This document shows, one piece after another, positions 27,311 to 35,121 of a stretch of DNA of 64,000 nt. The notes under the pieces were generated by a model that saw nothing but the letters and a program-made list of their open reading frames with translations, was not told the origin of the DNA and made no database searches. Location of the stretch: positions 496,001 through 560,000 of the forward strand of contig NZ_JABSNK010000001.1 in assembly GCF_013294005.1 (NCBI RefSeq). Reading direction: 5' to 3'. The DNA is from Flavobacterium gelidicaeli. GTDB lineage: Bacteria; Bacteroidota; Bacteroidia; Flavobacteriales; Flavobacteriaceae. Every line of letters begins with the position of its first letter. The stretch's first letter is position 1. Position numbers and translations under genes: made by a program.

Positions 27311-28312
27311 ATGATATTAGTAACAGGAGGAACAGGTTTAGTGGGCGCACATTTATTACTGCAATTGATTGAACGTGGAAATTTAGGTTCCAATCAAATT
27401 CGCGCTATTTATAGAGACCCAAGCAGCATCCTAAAAACTAAAGCATTATTTACTCATTATCAAAAAAGCTCACTATTTGACACCATAGAATGGGTTCAAG
27501 CAGATATCCTTGATGTTCCTTCGCTAGAAAAAGTCTTCACTGGGATTGATTATGTTTATCATTGTGCCGCCCTTATCTCGTTTGCCTCTAAAGACGAAAA
27601 CAAACTACGCAAAATCAATATTGAAGGCACTGCTAATATCGTCAACTTTTGCCTCGCCAGAAATATCAAAAAACTATGTCACATTAGCTCTATTGCTGCA
27701 CTAGGCGACTTAGCTCCTAATGAAACGGTAGTTACAGAGGAATCTGAGTGGAATCCTGAAAAGCCACATAGCGATTATGCCATCTCTAAGCATGGTGCCG
27801 AAATGGAAATATGGCGCGGCCAGCAAGAAGGTTTAGCGGTAATTATTGTAAATCCAGGAGTGATTATAGGACCCGGTTTTCCTGATCAAGGAAGTGGGGA
27901 GTTATTTAAAAAAGTGAGTAAAGGATTGTCTTTTTATACCTCAGGAACTACGGGTTTTGTAGCCGTAAATGATGTTGTAACTAGCTGCGTACAACTAATG
28001 GAAAGCGATATTAAAAACCAAAAATACATCCTTATCACTGAAAACAGTTCTTTCAAAAATATTCTTAATGCAATAGCTGATTCTTTAAAAGCAAAAAGAC
28101 CTTCTATAGCACTTAGTCCGCTTGCAATGGAGGTATTATGGAGAGCTGATTGGATCACCTCTTTTATTTTTAGAAAAAAAAGAAGCCTTACTAAAGCTAC
28201 AGCAAGAGCTTCTTATTCTACTACCTTATATTCTAATGATAAAATCAAAGCGGCTTTAAAAACCAACTTTACTCCCATTGCTCATTATATCCAAGAAAAC
28301 AAATTCTTGTAA
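27311..28312 (+). CDS. NAD-dependent epimerase/dehydratase (extended SDR)
   Basis: 333 residues. Rossmann start ILVTGGTGLVGAHLL with the GxxGxxG dinucleotide-binding motif (6-12), WVQADILD, the YHCAALISF segment, and the active-site DYAISKHGAEME (Y-x3-K). This is the atypical/extended SDR group near dihydroflavonol-4-reductase and NAD-dependent epimerases. The exact substrate, a sugar nucleotide or a small ketone, cannot be read from the sequence. The gene is convergent with the DUF4296 lipoprotein gene and probably has a leaderless transcript. Confidence 0.85.
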   Translation: MILVTGGTGLVGAHLLLQLIERGNLGSNQIRAIYRDPSSILKTKALFTHYQKSSLFDTIEWVQADILDVPSLEKVFTGIDYVYHCAALISFASKDENKLRKINIEGTANIVNFCLARNIKKLCHISSIAALGDLAPNETVVTEESEWNPEKPHSDYAISKHGAEMEIWRGQQEGLAVIIVNPGVIIGPGFPDQGSGELFKKVSKGLSFYTSGTTGFVAVNDVVTSCVQLMESDIKNQKYILITENSSFKNILNAIADSLKAKRPSIALSPLAMEVLWRADWITSFIFRKKRSLTKATARASYSTTLYSNDKIKAALKTNFTPIAHYIQENKFL

Positions 28313-28335
28313 ATCTGTATTGCTTTCGATAATTA

Positions 28336-28857
28336 TTATTTGACTGCAGCAGCATTTTTATTTAAGAGAACTTTAGCTGCTTTAAATTTGCGTTTGCGTT
28401 TCAACTCAATCGCTCTATCTTCACTGTAAGGTTTTAATAAAGAATCATTTTTTAAAGCTGGTTTTTCTTTTAAAAGCAGTAAAGAATCTTTCTTACTTTT
28501 AGCTTTATTCTCTTTTTTAAGTATTGAATCAAGTACTGTTTTTTTATCATCTAAACGCTTGATAATTTTATCAAACATGTCTTTATATTCAACATAATTA
28601 GAAGCGTAATAAATATTGCTTTTAGCAAATTGAAGGCTATCAATCTTATATTTTTTAAAAATATATTCTGACGGGTTCAATTCTATACTATCTCTCACTG
28701 TATTGTTTTGGTACTTGATACCATCCAAAAGTGATAAATCATACATAATATTCATCATTTTTTCTTTTTCAATAAGACCTTTGGGTTTTTCGACCACTTC
28801 CTTCTTACAACTAAAAAATAAAAACAACACCGCAATCAATACTATACTTTTTTTCAT
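28336..28857 (-). CDS. DUF4296-type lipoprotein
   Basis: 173 residues. Lipoprotein signal with C17 in LFFSCKKE. The middle KEKMMNIMYDLSLLDGIKYQN and DSLQFAKSNIYYASNYVEYKDMFDKI (given in part) matches what is known of the DUF4296 family, small Bacteroidetes lipoproteins found next to dihydroorotase. The C-terminal third is a lysine-rich helix, probably coiled. It starts 9 nt after the dihydroorotase stop on the same strand and is the last gene of a GT2-pyrC-DUF4296 operon. Function unknown. Confidence 0.8.
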   Translation of the reverse strand: MKKSIVLIAVLFLFFSCKKEVVEKPKGLIEKEKMMNIMYDLSLLDGIKYQNNTVRDSIELNPSEYIFKKYKIDSLQFAKSNIYYASNYVEYKDMFDKIIKRLDDKKTVLDSILKKENKAKSKKDSLLLLKEKPALKNDSLLKPYSEDRAIELKRKRKFKAAKVLLNKNAAAVK

Positions 28858-28866
28858 TTTCTATTT

Positions 28867-30207
28867 TTAACGATCAAACAAAAGTCTTTTCCCTGCGCGA
28901 ATATCTTTAACTTTAAAAGCGTTATATACTAATTTCCCGTTTACAAAAGTATGGGTGATTCTAGACTTAAAAGTAAACCCTTCAAAAGGAGACCAGCCGC
29001 ATTTAGCAAAGATATTCTCTTTTTTCACACTCCAAGGCAAACCTGCATTCACGATTACTAAGTCGGCAAAATAACCTTCTTTAATAAAACCTCGTTTTTC
29101 AATTTTGAAAATTTTAGCTGGATTATGGCACATTTTCTCCACAATTTTCTCCACACTAATTTTTCCTTGATGGTGTGCTTCAAACATAGCTACAACAGCG
29201 TGTTGTACTAACGGCCCACCTGAAGGTGCTTTTAAATACGGTTGTTTTTTTTCTTCAAGAGTATGCGGCGCGTGATCAGTAGCAATAACATCAATACGAT
29301 CGTCAAGCAATGCTTCCCAAAGTACTTTTCTATCATTTGCTGTTTTCACTGCAGGATTCCATTTTATCAAATTTCCTTTAGTAGCATAATCATCATTAGT
29401 AAACCATAAATGGTGAATACAAACCTCAGCAGTAATTTGCTTTTTTTCTAACGGAATTTTATTGGTAAACAAGTCCATTTCTTTTGCCGTAGAAAGATGA
29501 AAGATATGCAAACGTGCACCGGTTTTTTTAGCCAAAGCAACCGCTTTAGAAGAAGAAATATAACAAGCCTCCTCTGAACGAATTAAATGATGCGCTGTTA
29601 CAGGAACATCATCACCATACTCAGCTATAAATTTTTCAGTATTACTTTTAATAGTTGCTTCATCTTCACAATGAACAGCAATTAACATAGAAGTACTAGA
29701 GAATATCTTCTCTAATGTAGCCTCATTATCTACAAGCATATTCCCTGTAGATGATCCTAGAAATATCTTTACTCCAGGAACATTCTTAGGATTAGTTTTT
29801 AAAACTTCGGCTAAGTTATCATTAGTTGCTCCCATCATAAAGGAGTAGTTTGCATACGATCTATCGGCTGCAAGTTGGTATTTTTCTTCTAGAATTTCTT
29901 GAGTAACGGCATTAGGAATCGTGTTAGGTTGCTCAATGAAAGAAGTGATCCCTCCTGCAACGGCAGCTCTAGATTCTGATTCGATATCTCCTTTATAAGT
30001 AAGTCCTGGCTCTCTAAAGTGCACTTGATCATCAATAGCGCCCGGCATTAAATAATTACCTTCGGCATCAATGATTAGACAATTAGATGATTTTGCACTA
30101 ATACTTTCAGCAACTTCTACAATTAAGTCGTCCTCAATTAACACATCACCCTCAAAAATCACCCCTTCATTTACTATTTTGGCATTCTTAATTAAAACAC
30201 TATTCAT
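28867..30207 (-). CDS. pyrC: Dihydroorotase
   Basis: 446 residues, the long class I type. It closes carbamoyl-aspartate to dihydroorotate in pyrimidine synthesis. Seen: IDDQVHFREPGLTYKGD (about 57-73), where the first histidine of the usual D-x-H-x-H metal motif reads Q; VKIFLGSSTG with the probable carboxylated lysine; AVHCEDE; HHLIRSEEA; and IATDHAPHT with the catalytic aspartate. From memory the Q is common in this Bacteroidetes branch, so it does not by itself mean inactivity. It lies in one unit with the GT2 upstream and DUF4296 downstream (9-11 nt gaps). Confidence 0.93.
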   Translation of the reverse strand: MNSVLIKNAKIVNEGVIFEGDVLIEDDLIVEVAESISAKSSNCLIIDAEGNYLMPGAIDDQVHFREPGLTYKGDIESESRAAVAGGITSFIEQPNTIPNAVTQEILEEKYQLAADRSYANYSFMMGATNDNLAEVLKTNPKNVPGVKIFLGSSTGNMLVDNEATLEKIFSSTSMLIAVHCEDEATIKSNTEKFIAEYGDDVPVTAHHLIRSEEACYISSSKAVALAKKTGARLHIFHLSTAKEMDLFTNKIPLEKKQITAEVCIHHLWFTNDDYATKGNLIKWNPAVKTANDRKVLWEALLDDRIDVIATDHAPHTLEEKKQPYLKAPSGGPLVQHAVVAMFEAHHQGKISVEKIVEKMCHNPAKIFKIEKRGFIKEGYFADLVIVNAGLPWSVKKENIFAKCGWSPFEGFTFKSRITHTFVNGKLVYNAFKVKDIRAGKRLLFDR

Positions 30208-30218
30208 GGTTTCCTTTA

Positions 30219-30944
30219 TTATAAAGTATTTAATAATTTTTTTATTCTTAGCGAAATAACTCCAAAAACGGCTTCAACAATAATTGAATTACTCATTTTA
30301 GAAACTCCTTTTGTTCTGTCTGTAAAAATTATTGGCACTTCAGTAATTTTAAAATTTTTAGAGAAAGTTCGGTATTTCATTTCAATTTGAAAAGCATAAC
30401 CCACAAATTTTATTTTATTAATATCTATTCTCTCTAAAACCTCTCTTTTATAACATACAAAACCTGCAGTGGCATCGTGAATTTTCATTCCCGTAATCAT
30501 GCGTACATATACTGATGCAAAATACGACATCAATACTCTGCTTAAAGGCCAGTTTACTACATTTACTCCTGTTACGTAACGAGAGCCTATTGCTAAATCA
30601 GCATTCCCAAAATGACAAGCATCATACAATTTTTCTAAATCATTTGGATTATGTGAGAAATCAGCATCCATTTCAAATATAAAATCATACTTATTTGCTA
30701 GCGACCATTTAAAACCATGTACGTAAGCAGTACCTAATCCGGATTTCTTTTTTCTAACTTCTAGAAATAAACGACCTGGAAACTCTTCTTGCAACAGCAT
30801 CACTTTATCAGCTGTACGATCAGGAGAATTATCATCAACGATAAGCACGTGAAAAGGTTTGTGTTGCGAAAGCACTGATCTTATAATGCTCTCAATGTTT
30901 TCAATCTCGTTATAGGTAGGGATTATAACAATACAATCGTTCAT
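30219..30944 (-). CDS. Polyprenol-phosphate mannosyltransferase-like GT2
   Basis: 241 residues. GT2 fold of the dolichol-phosphate-mannose synthase group: IIPTYNEIENIESI, VDDNSPDRTAD, GLGTAYVHGFKWSL, FEMDADFSHNP (the D-x-D metal site) and KIHDATAGFVCYKREVLE. No C-terminal membrane anchor is present, so it is the soluble DPM1-like form. It would transfer a sugar from GDP-mannose or a similar donor to a polyprenol phosphate on the cytoplasmic face, feeding protein O-glycosylation or surface glycan assembly. It is first gene of the operon with pyrC. Confidence 0.9.
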   Translation of the reverse strand: MNDCIVIIPTYNEIENIESIIRSVLSQHKPFHVLIVDDNSPDRTADKVMLLQEEFPGRLFLEVRKKKSGLGTAYVHGFKWSLANKYDFIFEMDADFSHNPNDLEKLYDACHFGNADLAIGSRYVTGVNVVNWPLSRVLMSYFASVYVRMITGMKIHDATAGFVCYKREVLERIDINKIKFVGYAFQIEMKYRTFSKNFKITEVPIIFTDRTKGVSKMSNSIIVEAVFGVISLRIKKLLNTL

Positions 30945-31033
30945 AAATCTTGTAATTTCACGGCAAAAGTAACGTTTTTATGCCATTTCATTCATAATAA
31001 AATTATAATAAAAAGATTCATATAAAAAATTAG

Positions 31034-31041
31034 TAATTTTG
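31034..31041 (+). promoter_or_regulatory. -7 element of the DUF4271-hemD unit
   Basis: TAATTTTG, exact TAnnTTTG, ends 7 nt before the ATG at 31049, so the transcript would have at most a few untranslated bases. Confidence 0.45.
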
Positions 31042-31048
31042 CAGCGAT

Positions 31049-31720
31049 ATGATGGAACACTTACTTCAACCGAGAATTATTGAAAACAAAGATTGGGCAA
31101 CCTTTTTATTTGTTTTGACATTTGCGCTTATTGCTTTTACCAAATCATTCCATGAAAATCGATTTGGAGATTTCATGAATTTACTATTTTCTGATAAATA
31201 TTCTAAAGTATACCGCGATAGCAGCAATATAAAGAGCACTTTTACAATTTCTTTATTTATTGCTCAAGTGATTTCGTTTGCCTTTTTTATCCAATTGTCA
31301 TTAAGCTTCTTTGGTTATGCATCAAAAACAGACTGGTTGCTTTACATTCAAATAACAACATTACTAGGATTCTTCATTCTTTCTAAATTTTTGATCGAAA
31401 AAATTATCGCAACAGCGTTTAATATTGAGGAATTTATGGAGCAATACAACCTGCAAAAAGTAACTTATAGAACCTACATTGGACTATTATTACTACCAAT
31501 CAATGTAATCCTATTCTATTACAGTGATTTTTCAAGAAATATTTTACTGATAATCATAGCTATATTATTGCTATTAAACATATTAACCTATTTGATTACA
31601 ATAAAAAATTATCAAAATCTAATAATAGGTAAGTTGTTTTATTTTATTTTATATCTTTGCACTTTGGAAATAGCCCCCTATTTTTTTATGTATTATTGGT
31701 TTACAAAAGGTAGCGCCTAG
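31049..31720 (+). CDS. DUF4271 membrane protein
   Basis: 223 residues with about six hydrophobic segments spread over the whole length and short loops, matching the Bacteroidetes DUF4271 integral membrane family, which is almost always placed directly before hemD. A second ATG follows at once (31052). hemD starts 12 nt downstream, so they form an operon. The function is not known; the neighbourhood with tetrapyrrole synthesis is the only hint. Confidence 0.82.
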   Translation: MMEHLLQPRIIENKDWATFLFVLTFALIAFTKSFHENRFGDFMNLLFSDKYSKVYRDSSNIKSTFTISLFIAQVISFAFFIQLSLSFFGYASKTDWLLYIQITTLLGFFILSKFLIEKIIATAFNIEEFMEQYNLQKVTYRTYIGLLLLPINVILFYYSDFSRNILLIIIAILLLLNILTYLITIKNYQNLIIGKLFYFILYLCTLEIAPYFFMYYWFTKGSA

Positions 31721-31732
31721 AAAAAATAAAAT

Positions 31733-32482
31733 ATGAAAGTGAAAACAATTTTGGTGTCACAACCCGAGCCTAAAGTAGAGAACTCTCCTTACTTTGAGCT
31801 TCAACAAAAGCATAAAGTGAAAATTGATTTCAGACCTTTTATTCACATAGAAGGAGTTAATGCTAAAGAGATTCGACTTCAAAAAATCGATCTTAATCAT
31901 TATACTGCAATTATTTTAACTAGTAGAAATGCAGTAGATCATTTTTTTAGAGTAGCTGATGAAATGCGCTTTAAAGTTCCTGAAACTTTAAAATATTTCT
32001 GTCAATCAGAAGCAGTTGCTTTTTACCTACAAAAATACGTAGTTTATAGAAAACGTAAAATTTATGTAGGTCCTAAGGATTTTGCTGATTTATCTCCGCT
32101 AATTAAAAAATACAAAGACGAGAAGTTCTTACTTCCTGCTTCTGATCAATTAAATGCTGACGCGCCAATTGTATTAGATAGTTTAAAAGTAGACTGGACT
32201 GCAGCTGTTTTTTACAAAACAGTAATGAGTGATTTATCTGATCTTGCTGATGTTTATTATGATGTTTTGGCTTTCTTTAGCCCAACCGGAATAAAATCAT
32301 TGTACAAGAACTTTCCGAATTTTGAGCAAAACGATACTCGTATTGCCGTTTTTGGAAGTACTACTCAAAAAGAAGCTTTAGATCACGGATTAAGAATTGA
32401 TATTCTTGCTCCTACACCTGACACTCCTTCTATGACTATGGCACTTGAAAAATACATTGTTGAAGCAAACAAATCAAAATAA
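31733..32482 (+). CDS. hemD: Uroporphyrinogen-III synthase
   Basis: 249 residues. Closes and inverts ring D of hydroxymethylbilane to make uroporphyrinogen III for heme and siroheme. The family is poorly conserved; seen are the opening TILVSQPEPKVENSPYFEL, AIILTSRNAVDHFFR, a central SEAVAFYLQ segment, and VLAFFSPTGIKSLYKNF plus IAVFGSTTQKEALDHGL in the second lobe, which together identify HemD. It is the second gene after DUF4271, and a strong terminator follows. Confidence 0.88.
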   Translation: MKVKTILVSQPEPKVENSPYFELQQKHKVKIDFRPFIHIEGVNAKEIRLQKIDLNHYTAIILTSRNAVDHFFRVADEMRFKVPETLKYFCQSEAVAFYLQKYVVYRKRKIYVGPKDFADLSPLIKKYKDEKFLLPASDQLNADAPIVLDSLKVDWTAAVFYKTVMSDLSDLADVYYDVLAFFSPTGIKSLYKNFPNFEQNDTRIAVFGSTTQKEALDHGLRIDILAPTPDTPSMTMALEKYIVEANKSK

Positions 32483-32502
32483 CATTTGTTATTATATATA
32501 TT

Positions 32503-32530
32503 AAAAGCCGCTAATCAGCGGCTTTTTTTT
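32503..32530 (+). terminator. Terminator after hemD
   Basis: AAAAGCCGCT (32503-32512), loop AATC, AGCGGCTTTTTTTT (32517-32530): perfect stem with an eight-base T tail, 20 nt after the stop. Confidence 0.93.
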
Positions 32531-32609
32531 TATTTATGATTTTTAAAATAAGCCAATACTTTTTATAAAAAATTTCAATTGTTAACTCAAACGCAGTTGA
32601 CAACCACTA

Positions 32610-32649
32610 TTGCATCTCAATCTAGCTCGAAGTAAAAAACCAGACTCAG
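32610..32649 (+). repeat. Degenerate repeat, left copy flanking the Lrp gene
   Basis: About 40 bp beginning TTGCATCTC and ending CCAGACTCA. It matches the segment at 33331-33370 at roughly two thirds of positions (TGCATCTC and CAGACT shared). The pair flanks the Lrp-type gene in direct orientation. Confidence 0.5.
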
Positions 32650-32692
32650 CTATAATATATTGATTTACGGTGTTATTTTGTGATTTTTTACT

Positions 32693-32734
32693 TAATTTTG
32701 ATTTATAATTTTAACTAAAAAACAATTTTTAGTT
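32693..32734 (+). promoter_or_regulatory. lrp promoter and palindromic operator
   Basis: -7 element TAATTTTG (32693-32700, exact) is followed by a perfect inverted repeat AACTAAAAA (32713-32721), ACAA, TTTTTAGTT (32726-32734), which ends 14 nt before the ATG. The position just after the expected transcription start fits autorepression by the encoded Lrp/AsnC protein. Confidence 0.6.
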
Positions 32735-32748
32735 TCAAAAGCTAACTA

Positions 32749-33219
32749 ATGAAAATCAATTCCCTTGTAGTAGAAATAGACGGTATCGACAAAGAAATTT
32801 TACGCGATCTAATGCAAGATGCTCGAAAACCCATTTTGCAAATTGCAAATAAAATTGGAATTTCAGGAGCTGCAATTCACCAACGCTTGCGCAAATTAGA
32901 ACAATCTGGCGTAATCTCAGGATCTAAATTTACGGTGAATCATAAAATACTTGGTTACAACACGATGGCATTTGTAGGTGTATATCTTGACAAAGCATTA
33001 CGAAACCCAGAAGCAGTAAAGGAACTAAAAAAAATTCCCGAAGTTTTAGAATGTCACTACACTACAGGAAACTGGTCTATATTAATAAAAATAATTTGTA
33101 GAGACAACGAGCATTTAATGCACATGTTGAATACTAAAATACAAGCCATCGAAGGCGTTTCAAGAACAGAAACTTTTATCTCCTTAGACCAGCAAATTAA
33201 TAGACAAATTCAGCTTTAG
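32749..33219 (+). CDS. Lrp/AsnC-family transcriptional regulator
   Basis: 156 residues, standard size. AsnC-type helix-turn-helix at 8-62 (IDKEILRDLMQDARKPIL, then ISGAAIHQRLRKLEQSGVI), followed by the RAM ligand-binding and oligomerisation domain (about 75-150: FVGVYLDKAL, CHYTTGNWSILIKI, VSRTETFISLDQ). It senses an amino acid or related metabolite; which one is unknown. It stands alone, with a terminator upstream, an operator-like palindrome in the leader, and direct-repeat remnants on both sides. Confidence 0.92.
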   Translation: MKINSLVVEIDGIDKEILRDLMQDARKPILQIANKIGISGAAIHQRLRKLEQSGVISGSKFTVNHKILGYNTMAFVGVYLDKALRNPEAVKELKKIPEVLECHYTTGNWSILIKIICRDNEHLMHMLNTKIQAIEGVSRTETFISLDQQINRQIQL

Positions 33220-33330
33220 ATAACGCTAAAAAAATCGCAAATGCCAATTTATAAAAATTGAAATTTGTGATTTTTTATTTATCCCATTTATAAAACTACT
33301 CCATTAAAAGTTCAAAGTCGTGAATTATTA

Positions 33331-33370
33331 CTGCATCTCGACTGCACTCAATGTGACAAAATCAGACTGA
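33331..33370 (+). repeat. Degenerate repeat, right copy flanking the Lrp gene
   Basis: About 40 bp, CTGCATCTCGACTGCACTCA followed by a further 20 bases, partner of 32610-32649. The GCATCTCGACTGC...CTCAATGTGAC wording resembles an intergenic repeat common in flavobacteria. Confidence 0.5.
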
Positions 33371-33403
33371 AACTTATTGCACTGGTTATGACACTATATT
33401 TAA

Positions 33404-33494
33404 AACGTTTTCGGCTTAGCGATGTGGCATACATCGAAGAACAACTGTTGAATTTAGTGCTAAACCCGCCATATTGCCAAACCGATGTTATGGG
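33404..33494. repeat. attC-like imperfect palindrome
   Basis: Arm CGGCTTAGCGATGTGGC (33412-33428) faces GCCATATTGCCAAACCG (33468-33484): of 17 pairs, 13 are Watson-Crick and 2 are G-T, with two mismatches, around a 39-nt loop. Outside lie AAC (33404-33406) and GTT (33488-33490), with unequal spacers between them and the stem, as in integron attC sites. Confidence 0.7.
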
Positions 33495-34242
33495 CCGTTA
33501 TTTTTTGATAATTATTTACAAATCAAGTTTATCAAAATCTTTTATATTAGACAGCCTTGTCAATTGTTTAATATTTATTCGCTCCCAAGTTTCTTTAAAA
33601 TTATCTGTCGTATAGTTATCTCCGTCCACATCTTTATTTAGATTATCACGTGTGAGTTTCTTTTTTGTCAAAAAATTTATACTTACTTCATATTGCGGGA
33701 CTGAACCTCTACTTGAATAGGAATCATAACCAATAAGTTCCATATCTCCATTTTGACACCTAAATGTGTAGCTCCAACTACCGTATCTTCCGTGTCTATA
33801 ACTTATATATAGTTTTCTGTTTTTTATTTCAAAATCTAATTCTGGTGCAAAATACACACCACCATCTTCGTTTTCAGAAGAAAAACAATCATAATTTTTT
33901 GAAGCTAATTCGTATATTTTTCCTTTTTTTAACAATACAATAATACCTCTACGGTTTCGATTTAATTCGCCACGATATTCGTCTTGTATAATTTTGCTTT
34001 TGTCTGTTCCCTTAATGATGAGTACAATATCTTCTAATCCATCACCATTTAAATCTCCTTTTATCACATCAAAGGCACCAGATGAAACCCCACCTTCATA
34101 CTTGTACTTTACATATCCTTTTGGGATAAAGTCTAAATAAGCTTTCTTTTCCTTAATTTGTCCAAAAACTGAAATCGTCCAAATTGTCGTTAAAAATATT
34201 AAAAGTTTATTCACACGTGTCGTTTTTTATAATTACCCATAA
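33406..34242 (-). mobile_element. Integron-like single-gene cassette
   Basis: On the minus strand the segment begins TTATGGG (34242) right after a G, contains one gene (34214-33516), and ends with an attC-like palindrome closing at ACG (33406) before TTTT. Cutting at both G/TT points would excise an 837-bp circle in which CCCATAAC at the gene 3' end (33495-33488 region) meets GTTATGGG from the cassette start, giving complementary attC ends. No integrase, attI or further cassette is visible in the window. The assignment is inferred from structure only. Confidence 0.5.
33516..34214 (-). CDS. Secreted protein with calcium-loop-like motif, cassette-borne
   Basis: 232 residues. Signal peptide to about VFGQ (19). 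After a KYKYEGG stretch comes VIKGDLNGDGLEDIVLII (about 51-68), whose D-x-N-x-D-G-x2-D spacing is that of dockerin/FG-GAP type calcium loops. The rest is beta-rich and tyrosine-rich (SYRHGRYGSWSYTFRCQ). No known enzyme motif was found. The gene is the only passenger of an integron-like cassette and reads on the minus strand opposite to a weak 75-codon frame that I reject. Probably periplasmic or surface; function unknown. Confidence 0.75.
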   Translation of the reverse strand: MNKLLIFLTTIWTISVFGQIKEKKAYLDFIPKGYVKYKYEGGVSSGAFDVIKGDLNGDGLEDIVLIIKGTDKSKIIQDEYRGELNRNRRGIIVLLKKGKIYELASKNYDCFSSENEDGGVYFAPELDFEIKNRKLYISYRHGRYGSWSYTFRCQNGDMELIGYDSYSSRGSVPQYEVSINFLTKKKLTRDNLNKDVDGDNYTTDNFKETWERINIKQLTRLSNIKDFDKLDL

Positions 34243-34254
34243 CAAATTCACAAC

Positions 34255-34947
34255 TTAATCTCTTCTACTTCCCGCTCCCATATAAATAGAAACATAGTAC
34301 AACAAAGTTCCTATCGATCCTATCGCCGCAACTACATAAGTTCTAGCAGCCCATTTTAAAGCATCTTTTGCCCCTGCTTGTTCTTGTTGCGTAAGCATAC
34401 GTTTGTTTTCTAGCCAAGCCAAAGCGCGGTTACTTGCATCATATTCAACCGGTAATGTTACAATCGAAAATAGGGTTGTTGCTGCAAAAAGTACAATTCC
34501 ACCTAGTAGCAAATAAGGAAAACTATTGATCAATAAAATCCCTCCTATTAAAACCCATTGCATATACTTAGAAGACACATTTACAAAAGGCACCAACTTA
34601 GAGCGCATGGTCAACCATTGATATCCTACAGCATGTTGCACAGCATGACCACATTCATGAGCCGCTACTGCTGCTGCAGCTGCGTTACGTTGATTGTAAA
34701 CCGACTCACTTAAATTCACCGTTTTATTCACTGGGTTATAATGATCTGTCAATTGTCCTGGTGTCGAGATAACACGTACATCCGTAATACCATTATCGGC
34801 TAACATTTTCTCAGCAATTTCAGCACCAGACATTCCGTTTTGCAAATGCAGTTTAGAATACTGCTCAAATTTACTTTTGAGCCTAGAACTTACTAACCAG
34901 CTAAAAAGCATGATAGCACCTGCTAGAATTAAATACCCTGATCCCAT
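34255..34947 (-). CDS. Membrane zinc metallopeptidase, YugP type
   Basis: 230 residues. N-terminal membrane segment (4-20), then the soluble catalytic part with AAHECGHAVQHAVGYQ (HExxH-like H-E-C-G-H, about 96-111), two further membrane segments around 135-165 and one near the C-terminus (about 205-222). This is the neutral zinc metallopeptidase family related to Bacillus YugP. The substrate is unknown; the active site should lie on the cytoplasmic or membrane-embedded side. It stands alone, directly beside the cassette boundary. Confidence 0.88.
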   Translation of the reverse strand: MGSGYLILAGAIMLFSWLVSSRLKSKFEQYSKLHLQNGMSGAEIAEKMLADNGITDVRVISTPGQLTDHYNPVNKTVNLSESVYNQRNAAAAAVAAHECGHAVQHAVGYQWLTMRSKLVPFVNVSSKYMQWVLIGGILLINSFPYLLLGGIVLFAATTLFSIVTLPVEYDASNRALAWLENKRMLTQQEQAGAKDALKWAARTYVVAAIGSIGTLLYYVSIYMGAGSRRD

Positions 34948-35047
34948 ATCTTTATTTTTAAGTGTTTTATTGTAATACTATCATAATAGCAAAATTTGAA
35001 CCAAAATGTTAAAATGCCACTATGACATTTTCTAAATATACGTAAAA

Positions 35048-35088
35048 TAAAAAATCCAAACGCTAACAAAGTAGCATTTGGATTTTTT
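35048..35088 (-). terminator. Terminator after leuS
   Basis: AAAAAATCCAAACGC (35048-35062) and GCATTTGGATTTTTT (35073-35087) pair with one mismatch (G-T on the minus strand) and carry a T tail in both directions; it lies 34 nt after the leuS stop. Confidence 0.82.
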
Positions 35089-35121
35089 ATCACTAGGTAC
35101 CAACTTGATAATTAGCTACTA

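Noticed and set aside
33388..33615. 75-codon plus-strand frame beginning at 33388
   Set aside because: It runs through the attC-like palindrome and then antisense into the cassette gene, with no promoter or recognisable protein.
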